6,658 nt of DNA from an uncultured Bacteroidales bacterium (lineage in GTDB: Bacteria; Bacteroidota; Bacteroidia; Bacteroidales; F082): NCBI GenBank assembly GCA_946410535.1, contig CAMKAR010000119.1:1-6658 (forward strand). Direction: 5' to 3'. Below the pieces are notes generated by a model, which was not told the origin of the DNA, searched no databases, and was given only the letters and a program-made list of their open reading frames with translations. Numbering within the stretch: position 1 is the stretch's first letter; each line of letters opens with the position of its first letter. Below are positions 1 through 4,743 of this stretch, piece after piece. The translations under genes and the position numbers were made by a program.

Positions 1-340
1 GATGATGGTCTTCCCCTTGACCGAGATTTGCAGCAAAAACGAGTTTTTCGACTACGAGGCCAAATACACTGCCGGCAAGTGCGACGAAATCACCCCAGCC
101 CAAGTCGACGAGGACACCGAAATCGAAATCAAGGCGACAACGGCGATGCTGTACGAGAAATTGGAATGCAAGGGCTTTGTGCGCATGGACTATATCGTCA
201 GCGACGAGGGCGTATTCTTCATCGAGGCGAACATCGTTCCGGGCATGTCGGAGGCGAGCATCATCCCCAAGCAGGCGCAGTGTTTCGGCCTGTCTTTGGG
301 ACGGCTGTTTGAAATGGCGATTGAGAATGTGCTAAAATGA
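1..340 (+). CDS. ddl: D-alanine--D-alanine ligase, C-terminal fragment
   Basis: This is the last 112 codons of an ATP-grasp D-Ala-D-Ala ligase, which makes the dipeptide precursor of peptidoglycan in the cytoplasm. The 5' part lies outside the window; the reading frame begins at base 2. Visible family landmarks are FFDYEAKY followed by a Gly-containing turn and EITPA, then the helix and strand CKGFVRMDYIV with the conserved Arg, and the metal-binding strand FFIEANIVPGMSEASIIP, where Glu and Asn of the EAN motif coordinate Mg2+. The usual family version of the last motif is E-(V/A)-N-T-x-P-G-M-T; here the Thr after Asn is Ile and the Thr after Met is Ser, mild changes that keep the metal ligands. 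The gene ends with TGA at 338-340, inside the A-rich arm of a terminator, and converges on frr. Identity is confident for the family; a D-Ala-D-Lac type ligase cannot be excluded without the N-terminal part. Confidence 0.93.
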   Translation, partial: MMVFPLTEICSKNEFFDYEAKYTAGKCDEITPAQVDEDTEIEIKATTAMLYEKLECKGFVRMDYIVSDEGVFFIEANIVPGMSEASIIPKQAQCFGLSLGRLFEMAIENVLK

Positions 341-365
341 AAAAAGGGGATTAAGCCCCTTTTTT
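340..365. terminator. Bidirectional intrinsic terminator between ddl and frr
   Basis: A six-base A run (340-345) and GGGG (346-349) pair with CCCC (356-359) and a six-base T run (360-365) around a 6-nt loop. The stem has a T run after it on both strands, so it can stop ddl transcripts rightward and frr transcripts leftward. It overlaps the ddl stop codon by one base and ends 4 nt before the frr stop codon at 370-372. The GC part is only four pairs, so strength is uncertain. Confidence 0.8.
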
Positions 366-369
366 CATT

Positions 370-933
370 TTACACCGTGAGGATGTCTTTCGACTTCAGT
401 TCGGTGAGGTCGTCAATCTTCTTGATGTACTTGTCCGTAAGTTTCTGGATCTCTTCCTGAAGGAGTTTCGACTCATCTTCCGAAATCGTGTCTTTTTCTA
501 ATTTTTTGGCTTCGTCGTTGGCGTTGCGGCGGATGCCACGGATGCCCACCTTGGCTTCCTCGGCGGCGGTCTTGGTTCGCTTCACGAGGTCGCGACGGCG
601 TTCCTCGGTCAAGGCGGGAACGGCAATACGCAAGATTTCACCGTTGTTGATGGGGTTGAAGCCCAAGTTGGCGTTCAAGATGGCCTTGGCGATGTTGCCA
701 AGTGCGCTCTTGTCGAAGGGTTGCACCACGATCATGCGGGCGTCGGTGCAACCGATGTTGGCGGTCTGCTCGATGGGCACCGTCGTGCCATAGTATTCAA
801 CCATTACGCCGTTCAGCATGGCTGGACTGGCTTTTCCTGCCCTGATGCCCTGGAACTCATGCTCCAGGTGCTTGATGGTGTTGTCCATGCTTTCAGTGGC
901 TTCGTCCAATACAAATTGAGAGTCTTCTGTCAT
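370..933 (-). CDS. frr: Ribosome recycling factor
   Basis: A complete 187-residue protein, the normal family length of about 185. It splits the post-termination 70S ribosome together with EF-G. Diagnostic segments are the first long helix with RAGKASP at residues 31-37, the segment that leads into the small beta/alpha domain (VEYYGTTVPIEQTANI, 45-60), the QPFDKSALGNIAKAI region (71-85), TEERRRDLVK at 109-118, and IRGIRRNAND at 131-140, which holds the conserved arginines of the ribosome-facing helix. The ATG at 931-933 gives a full N-terminus. Upstream on the minus strand there is a TATTTTTG element at 953-960 that may be its own promoter. In many bacteria frr directly follows pyrH; here the membrane glycosyltransferase gene lies between them, 76 bp upstream of frr. 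Confidence 0.97.
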   Translation of the reverse strand: MTEDSQFVLDEATESMDNTIKHLEHEFQGIRAGKASPAMLNGVMVEYYGTTVPIEQTANIGCTDARMIVVQPFDKSALGNIAKAILNANLGFNPINNGEILRIAVPALTEERRRDLVKRTKTAAEEAKVGIRGIRRNANDEAKKLEKDTISEDESKLLQEEIQKLTDKYIKKIDDLTELKSKDILTV

Positions 934-952
934 AGTCGTCGAAATTTTGGTG

Positions 953-960
953 CAAAAATA
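953..960 (-). promoter_or_regulatory. Possible -7 promoter element for frr
   Basis: On the minus strand this reads TATTTTTG, a full match to the Bacteroidota -7 consensus TAnnTTTG, placed about 20 nt before the frr ATG. No clear TTTG -33 element is present at the expected 17-23 nt further upstream, so this is a weak call. If real, frr can be transcribed separately from the upstream glycosyltransferase gene. Confidence 0.35.
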
Positions 961-1009
961 AAAAGATTTGTTGAAAGTTGTGTGGTTTAGTCCTTTAATT
1001 GTTTGAAAT

Positions 1010-2929
1010 TTAGTTTAGCGGATCATATAATCCGGTCAAGATGGGACTTCTCTTCGTAGTGTAGTAGCTCATCTTTTCCAACGTCAACTGGCCAAAGCCT
1101 TGGTTCCAGAGGTAGGTTTTGATGGTCTTGCCTTTGGGTGTGAGGTTGTCGTCGAAAATGATGGCATCGGCAACAATGCGTTGGCCTGGCGCAAAACTGC
1201 CATCGTTGGGCAACGAGCTGTGCCACAATACGATGGAGTCGGTTTCGTTGTCGTGTAATTCGATGACCACCATGCACTTGTGGACGCTATCCAAGGCATT
1301 GATTTGGGCCACGATGCTAAGCGCCTCCACATCGTCGGGCAGCGAGTCGCAGCTCAGGAAACAGGGCTTGCCCCATTCTTTGCCTAACATTGGAACGGCC
1401 TCCTCCGAGAGCGTCGTCAGCATGTATCGACTACCTTCGATGGGATTCTTGCTGAGGGTGAGATAACGTGATGTAAACCAATCTTTTGTATCAATAAGAT
1501 AGGGGTAGTTTCCCACGGCGGTGGCTTCCCATGACGGGTTGATGTAGTCGGTCCAGCCGAAGCCGAGCATCGGGACTTTGTCGTGCTCGCTGAGCCATCG
1601 GTTGAAGTCGCCCAATTGGGGTTCGCGGACAAAATCGCCCTTTTCGTTGTAGATACGCTTGAAGACGATACGTTTCTCAATGCCTACGGGCTTTTGATAG
1701 AACTCGGCGGCTTCCCCAATCTCGGTGCATGTGGCGAACTGGATCTTGTCGCCATATTGCTTCTTGTCTTGTTTCATCTCGGCGGCAATCTGGTCGAAGC
1801 CTTGGTGATACATCAGGTCGTAGTGCCGACGCTCGTTGATCAATGAGGTGGTTCCGATAAAGAGAATGACAACCACCACCAAAGCCGTTTGCCAGGGCGA
1901 AAGCGTGCGTGTCCCGAACATCGAGAAGGCCACGATGATGACAAAAGGATAGCCGAAAATCAAGGTGCTGTATTGGATGATGGGCTCACGCTTCAAGGAA
2001 TAGATGAACGCGATGGCAAAGATGATGACGAACCATGCGATGCCAGCCCAACGCAAAGGCTGGTGTTGTTTTGTGCGTTTGCCGAGTATGAGAGGCAAAA
2101 GGATGACAACACCCACGGCAAACATGAACAGCATCGAATAGTTCATCGTGTATTGGATGAAGTCGGTGAGGAATGTGGCCTTGGGCGCACTCAGCCAGCC
2201 ACCGATGCTTCCACTCACGAAGAGCTGTTGCCAAAAGATGGGTAGGGTGGGAGCGAACAATAAAACCGCCCCTATGCCGCTGAGCCAATAGGCTTTACGC
2301 CGTTCTTTGGGCAAGAAAAACAGGCCCGTGAGGAAAATCAAACCAGCCTGCGCGATGCTGAAATATTGGATGAGCGAACAGGCCCAAGCCGAGAGCGCGA
2401 AGCCGATGTAATCCCGAGTCGTCGTTTTCGTCCCGAAAACGACTTTGTACCAGAAATAGGCCATCAGCAGCACAAAGAACAATCCCGGAGAATAAGGTCG
2501 CGCCAACTGGCTATAGAAGATAGTGAACTGGCTGACAGCGAAGAAGGCCGCCGAAAACAGTCCCACCTTGCGGTTGAACCACTGCCGCCCTATAATATAA
2601 ATAAGGTATACCGATCCAATTCCCATCAACACAAAAGGCAGCTTGACCCAAAACGCGCTCCATCCGAAGATGCGCACCCAAATCCAAAGGAACGCCTCCA
2701 CCCCGATGGGATGGCTGTCGGGCATGATGCCTTGTTGGATGAAGTCGTTGAAGTTGTCGAAACGGGTGCGCAGCAAGGCGCTGAACTCGTCGTGCATGAA
2801 GGGCACTTGGTCTAGTTTCCACAACCTCAGCACGGCTGCCACGAGCATGATGATGCCAAGCAGGATGTAATCCATCCGCTTGCTCGGCACGTTGTGTATT
2901 TTGCGCAGGTGGTTTTTACGCGTTCTCAT
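1010..2929 (-). CDS. GT-C family membrane glycosyltransferase (GT39/PMT/ArnT-like)
   Basis: A 639-residue polytopic inner-membrane protein. It starts with a basic cytoplasmic tail and a first membrane helix (ILLGIIMLVAAVLRLW). A short external loop follows, with an HDEFSAL motif whose Asp47-Glu48 matches the catalytic acidic pair of GT-C enzymes, and SHPIG near residue 73. The YSQLARPYS segment (about 138-147) resembles the conserved loop of GT39/ArnT-like proteins. About ten hydrophobic segments run to about residue 365; the remaining roughly 270 residues form a soluble, probably periplasmic domain. Family knowledge suggests sugar transfer from a polyprenyl-phosphate sugar to a protein, lipid or glycan; the substrate cannot be read from the sequence. 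Start choice: the frame is open to a TTG at 2956, but that lies inside a perfect palindrome, so I chose the ATG at 2927-2929. ATG at 2873-2875 (just before DYILLGI) is another option. It follows pyrH by about 51 bp and precedes frr. Confidence 0.85.
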   Translation of the reverse strand: MRTRKNHLRKIHNVPSKRMDYILLGIIMLVAAVLRLWKLDQVPFMHDEFSALLRTRFDNFNDFIQQGIMPDSHPIGVEAFLWIWVRIFGWSAFWVKLPFVLMGIGSVYLIYIIGRQWFNRKVGLFSAAFFAVSQFTIFYSQLARPYSPGLFFVLLMAYFWYKVVFGTKTTTRDYIGFALSAWACSLIQYFSIAQAGLIFLTGLFFLPKERRKAYWLSGIGAVLLFAPTLPIFWQQLFVSGSIGGWLSAPKATFLTDFIQYTMNYSMLFMFAVGVVILLPLILGKRTKQHQPLRWAGIAWFVIIFAIAFIYSLKREPIIQYSTLIFGYPFVIIVAFSMFGTRTLSPWQTALVVVVILFIGTTSLINERRHYDLMYHQGFDQIAAEMKQDKKQYGDKIQFATCTEIGEAAEFYQKPVGIEKRIVFKRIYNEKGDFVREPQLGDFNRWLSEHDKVPMLGFGWTDYINPSWEATAVGNYPYLIDTKDWFTSRYLTLSKNPIEGSRYMLTTLSEEAVPMLGKEWGKPCFLSCDSLPDDVEALSIVAQINALDSVHKCMVVIELHDNETDSIVLWHSSLPNDGSFAPGQRIVADAIIFDDNLTPKGKTIKTYLWNQGFGQLTLEKMSYYTTKRSPILTGLYDPLN

Positions 2930-2943
2930 AAACCGTTTTGTTG

Positions 2944-2973
2944 TGTAGAGACGCAAAATTTTGCGTCTCTACA
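2944..2973. repeat. Perfect 30-bp palindrome (dispersed-repeat type)
   Basis: The left half TGTAGAGACGCAAAA (2944-2958) is the exact reverse complement of 2959-2973, giving 15 uninterrupted pairs with no loop. It starts 7 nt after the pyrH stop codon and ends before the glycosyltransferase ATG. I recall similar palindromes with TGTAGAGACG ends scattered through other bacterial genomes, but have not searched. In RNA it would form a strong hairpin between the two cistrons. It lacks a T run on the coding (minus) strand side, so it is not a standard intrinsic terminator; it may stabilise the pyrH mRNA end or be a small repeat insertion. Confidence 0.85.
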
Positions 2974-2980
2974 GGACAAA

Positions 2981-3688
2981 TCATTTCGTCACCAACGTTC
3001 CAATGTTCTCGCCACGCAAGACCTTCATCAAGTTGCCGCGTGTGTTCATGTCGAAGACGTACATTGGCATGTCGTTTTCCTTGCACATGGTGAAGGCGGT
3101 CATGTCCATCACCTTCAGGTTGCGTTGGTAGGCTTCGTCGTAGGTGATGTGTTCAAACTTGGTGGCCGTGGGGTCTTTCTCTGGGTCTGCGGTGTAGATG
3201 CCGTCCACGCGGGTGCCTTTCAAGATAATGTCGGCCTTGATTTCGACGGCACGGAGGGCCGAGCCTGTATCGGTGGTGAAGAAGGGATTGCCCGTGCCGG
3301 CGCCCATCACCACGATGTGGCCCTCTTCGAGCAGGCGGATGGCCTTGGCGCTGCTCATTGTGTCGGCGATGCGGTCGATGTAGAGGCCAGCCAAAAGTGT
3401 GGCTTTCTGTCCTTTGCTCTGCAAAGTTGATTGCATGGCCATCGAGTTGATGACGGTGGCGAGCATGCCCATGTAGTCGCCTTGGATGCGGTCCATGCCC
3501 TTTGAGGCACCTTGCAGGCCACGGTAGATGTTGCCGCCGCCGATGACGATACCGATTTGCACGCCCGCTTGTGCGGCTTCGATGATTTCGTCGGCATATT
3601 CGTTGAGGCGTTGCGGGTCGATGCCGTATTGCTGGCTGCCCATCAGGGCTTCGCCGCTGAGTTTCAGGAGTACTCTGTTGTATTTCAT
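2981..3688 (-). CDS. pyrH: Uridylate (UMP) kinase
   Basis: A complete 235-residue member of the amino-acid-kinase fold family that phosphorylates UMP to UDP with ATP in pyrimidine nucleotide synthesis. Bacterial UMP kinases are homohexamers, usually regulated by UTP and often GTP. Landmarks: KLSGEAL at residues 9-15 (phosphate-binding start), IVIGGGNIYRG at 47-57, GDYMGMLAT at 70-78 (UMP binding), GTGNPFFTTD at 131-140, the ADP-site segment VDGIYTADP at 161-169 and the C-terminal MCKENDMPMYVFD at 201-213. Length matches the family. The ATG at 3686-3688 gives the standard MKYNRVLLKLSGE start. Its 5' leader contains three 14-bp tandem repeats and a good -7 element. It heads a leftward gene order pyrH, glycosyltransferase, frr. 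Confidence 0.97.
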   Translation of the reverse strand: MKYNRVLLKLSGEALMGSQQYGIDPQRLNEYADEIIEAAQAGVQIGIVIGGGNIYRGLQGASKGMDRIQGDYMGMLATVINSMAMQSTLQSKGQKATLLAGLYIDRIADTMSSAKAIRLLEEGHIVVMGAGTGNPFFTTDTGSALRAVEIKADIILKGTRVDGIYTADPEKDPTATKFEHITYDEAYQRNLKVMDMTAFTMCKENDMPMYVFDMNTRGNLMKVLRGENIGTLVTK

Positions 3689-3691
3689 TTG

Positions 3692-3733
3692 AGATTCGAA
3701 ATTTAAGATTTAAAATTCAAGATTCGTGATTTG
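3692..3733. repeat. Three imperfect 14-bp tandem repeats in the pyrH leader
   Basis: Three adjacent units on the + strand: AGATTCGAAATTTA (3692-3705), AGATTTAAAATTCA (3706-3719) and AGATTCGTGATTTG (3720-3733). They share an AGATTyr start followed by an A/T core. The array ends 3 nt before the pyrH ATG, where a ribosome binding site would be expected, so it makes up most of the probable 5' leader. It may be simple-sequence expansion or may affect translation. Confidence 0.7.
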
Positions 3734-3743
3734 TAAGAGACTA

Positions 3744-3751
3744 CAAAAGTA
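3744..3751 (-). promoter_or_regulatory. Probable -7 promoter element for pyrH
   Basis: The minus strand reads TACTTTTG, a full match to the Bacteroidota -7 consensus TAnnTTTG, about 55 nt before the pyrH ATG. About 19 nt further upstream the minus strand reads TTCTG, a one-base-off version of the TTTG -33 element. The resulting leader of about 50 nt would contain the 14-bp tandem repeats. Confidence 0.5.
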
Positions 3752-3791
3752 CGGATTTTATAGATTGCTACAGAATAATCTTTGATTTTGT

Positions 3792-3841
3792 AAAAAAGTG
3801 TCCACGAAGAGCCGAAAAACTGTTTTCGTGGACACTTTTTT
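3792..3841. repeat. Palindromic unit 1 of the 53-bp-phased repeat family
   Basis: Arms of 17 nt (3792-3808 and 3825-3841) are perfect reverse complements with a 16-nt loop: six A, GTGTCCACGAA, loop, TTCGTGGACAC, six T. A 10-nt spacer (3842-3851) leads to the next TGTCCACGAA. The hairpin with flanking A and T runs looks like a bidirectional terminator, but it lies between divergent promoters (pyrH leftward, candidate ncRNA rightward), where no terminator is needed. Confidence 0.85.
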
Positions 3842-3845
3842 ATTC

Positions 3846-3914
3846 AAAAGTTGTCCACGAAAGTATAAAAATTGTATTTCGTGGACACTTTTTTGCTTGT
3901 TTTATGTCTACGAA
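3846..3914. repeat. Palindromic unit 2 plus a half unit of the same family
   Basis: Unit 2 pairs 3852-3862 with 3877-3887 and extends outward after one mismatch into an A run (3846-3849) and a T run (3889-3894). After a further 10-nt spacer there is a lone left arm, TGTCTACGAA (3905-3914), with no matching right arm. Left arms start at 3799, 3852 and 3905, exactly 53 nt apart. Loop and spacer sequences differ between units, while arms and spacing are kept. Confidence 0.8.
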
Positions 3915-4001
3915 AAACAAGAAAAGAGTAGAATTAGGTTCAGGTTCGTGCAATTATTGGGAATTGTTGCGACAAAAAACACACTTTTTTCTTCAAATGG
4001 C

Positions 4002-4030
4002 TTGCAAATGATTCTTTTTTCCTATTTTTG
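4002..4030 (+). promoter_or_regulatory. Promoter of the candidate structured RNA
   Basis: TTG at 4002-4004, an 18-nt gap, then TATTTTTG at 4023-4030 (full match to TAnnTTTG). This fits the Bacteroidota vegetative promoter layout of a TTTG-like -33 and a -7 element. Transcription would begin around 4035-4038, at the small CGGATT/AGTCCG hairpin that opens the structured region. Confidence 0.65.
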
Positions 4031-4034
4031 CCAT

Positions 4035-4245
4035 CGGATTGGTTTCGGCTAGTCCGTAATTTATTGTTAGAAGCGTTATGCTTGTCTTGTAAGTCGAGAA
4101 CCTGAGAAATTCAAAGACTTTGTGTTATACAAGCGGCATAGTGGCTACGCGTTTAGCGTGGGCTGCTACTCCAATTTCGTATAATACAGGTAATTCTCAG
4201 GACCTTCGACTTAGAAATGTGGCATACAGTTCCACGCTTCTTTTT
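4035..4245 (+). ncRNA. Candidate structured non-coding RNA with 6S-like architecture
   Basis: No convincing protein is encoded here, but the stretch folds into a small 5' hairpin (4035-4040 with 4051-4056) and one long nested stem. Pairings in order are: 4069-4076 with 4234-4241 (8 bp); 4077-4081 with 4222-4226; a 9/9 internal loop; 4091-4097 with 4206-4212; 4101-4111 with 4192-4201 (one bulged A); 4122-4130 with 4179-4187 (one mismatch); a 9/8 internal loop; 4140-4145 with 4165-4170 (one G-U); and 4147-4150 with 4156-4159 around a 5-nt apex. A T run (4241-4245) follows the closing stem. A long, unbranched, bubble-containing hairpin of about 175 nt with its own promoter is the architecture of 6S RNA, which mimics an open promoter and binds RNA polymerase. 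The family identity is inference from shape; other Bacteroidales RNA families or a cis-acting leader for the next gene are alternatives. Confidence 0.65.
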
Positions 4246-4258
4246 GTGTCATCAAATT

Positions 4259-4287
4259 AGGGGAATAAAGGATTCTCCTGTGTTTTT
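4259..4287 (+). terminator. Hairpin with T run before the P-loop gene (terminator or attenuator)
   Basis: AGGGGAAT (4259-4266) pairs with ATTCTCCT (4272-4279) through one G-U pair around the loop AAAGG, followed by GTGTTTTT. It could be the final stop for the upstream RNA, or a partial terminator that limits read-through into the gene starting at 4318. TGTTTTTG at 4281-4288 is one base off the -7 consensus and could alternatively be a weak promoter for the gene pair. Confidence 0.45.
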
Positions 4288-4317
4288 GGAACTGGAAGGC
4301 GTATAGAAAGAAAAGCC

Positions 4318-4743
4318 ATGAAATACATTATTTGTGATTTTGCCAGAAGCAATTGGGGCAAAACAAAAACACTTCTAGAGGTGATTGAACAATTGAAGAC
4401 AAAAGCCTATCTGATTGATGAAATACCAATAGCCCCAGATGATAAATTCGCTGTTTTCGAGATGAACGGGGAAAAAATCGTTGTCAACACCCAAGGCGAC
4501 CCCAATTCTTATCAAGAAGAAGGTCTGAAAAGAGCCGTTAATGAAAATGCCGACATTATTGTTTGCGCGTCAAGAATAAAAGGTACAACCGAGAAATGCA
4601 TCTACACAATTGCTGAAAATGGCTATGAAATCATTTGGTTCAGCAATTTCTTTGCTGACAACGACAGCCTACCCTGTGTGGGTATTTTTCCCGAAATTAC
4701 TGCCGAAGCAATTGTCAAACTTATACAAAAACTAATACAATGA
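4318..4743 (+). CDS. Small P-loop protein of unknown function
   Basis: A complete 141-residue cytoplasmic protein that I do not recognise. After a beta strand (KYIICDF) comes ARSNWGKT at residues 9-16, which fits the P-loop pattern [AG]-x4-GK-[ST], followed by a helix (KTLLEVIEQLKTK). A later segment, KIVVNTQGDPNSY, sits where a nucleotide-dependent switch could lie, and ADIIVCASRIKGTT is a buried strand ending in a conserved-looking loop. I see no clear Walker B acidic residue after a hydrophobic strand, so hydrolysis is uncertain. The start is ATG at 4318 behind an A/G-rich leader (AGAAAGAAAAG). Its TGA overlaps the next gene's ATG (ATGA at 4740-4743), so the two are probably translationally coupled. 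GC content is visibly lower than in pyrH or frr. Nucleotide binding is likely; any function beyond that is not supported. Confidence 0.82.
   Translation: MKYIICDFARSNWGKTKTLLEVIEQLKTKAYLIDEIPIAPDDKFAVFEMNGEKIVVNTQGDPNSYQEEGLKRAVNENADIIVCASRIKGTTEKCIYTIAENGYEIIWFSNFFADNDSLPCVGIFPEITAEAIVKLIQKLIQ

Noticed and set aside
1889..2815. Long + strand open frames opposite the glycosyltransferase gene (1889-2245 and 2366-2815)
   Set aside because: They are antisense to a well-supported membrane protein and have charged, low-complexity translations typical of shadow frames in a moderately GC-rich gene.
2930..2956. TTG start at 2956 for the glycosyltransferase
   Set aside because: The TTG and first codons lie inside the perfect palindrome; the ATG at 2927-2929 gives a normal basic N-terminus before the first membrane helix.
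3792..3914. CRISPR array
   Set aside because: The regular 53-bp period is suggestive, but the conserved parts are two separated palindrome arms with short variable loop (14-16 nt) and spacer (10 nt) segments, only about two complete units are present, and no cas gene is nearby.
3798..4052. Open frame of 84 codons on the + strand
   Set aside because: It runs through two palindromic repeat units and the RNA promoter, so its residues reflect the repeats. No protein-like pattern or credible start context.
4069..4241. Integron attC-type recombination site
   Set aside because: The long imperfect hairpin and GCGTTATGC recall attC sites, but a matching RYYYAAC/GTTRRRY core pair is not found at the ends, and the full pairing with a promoter and T run fits an RNA better.
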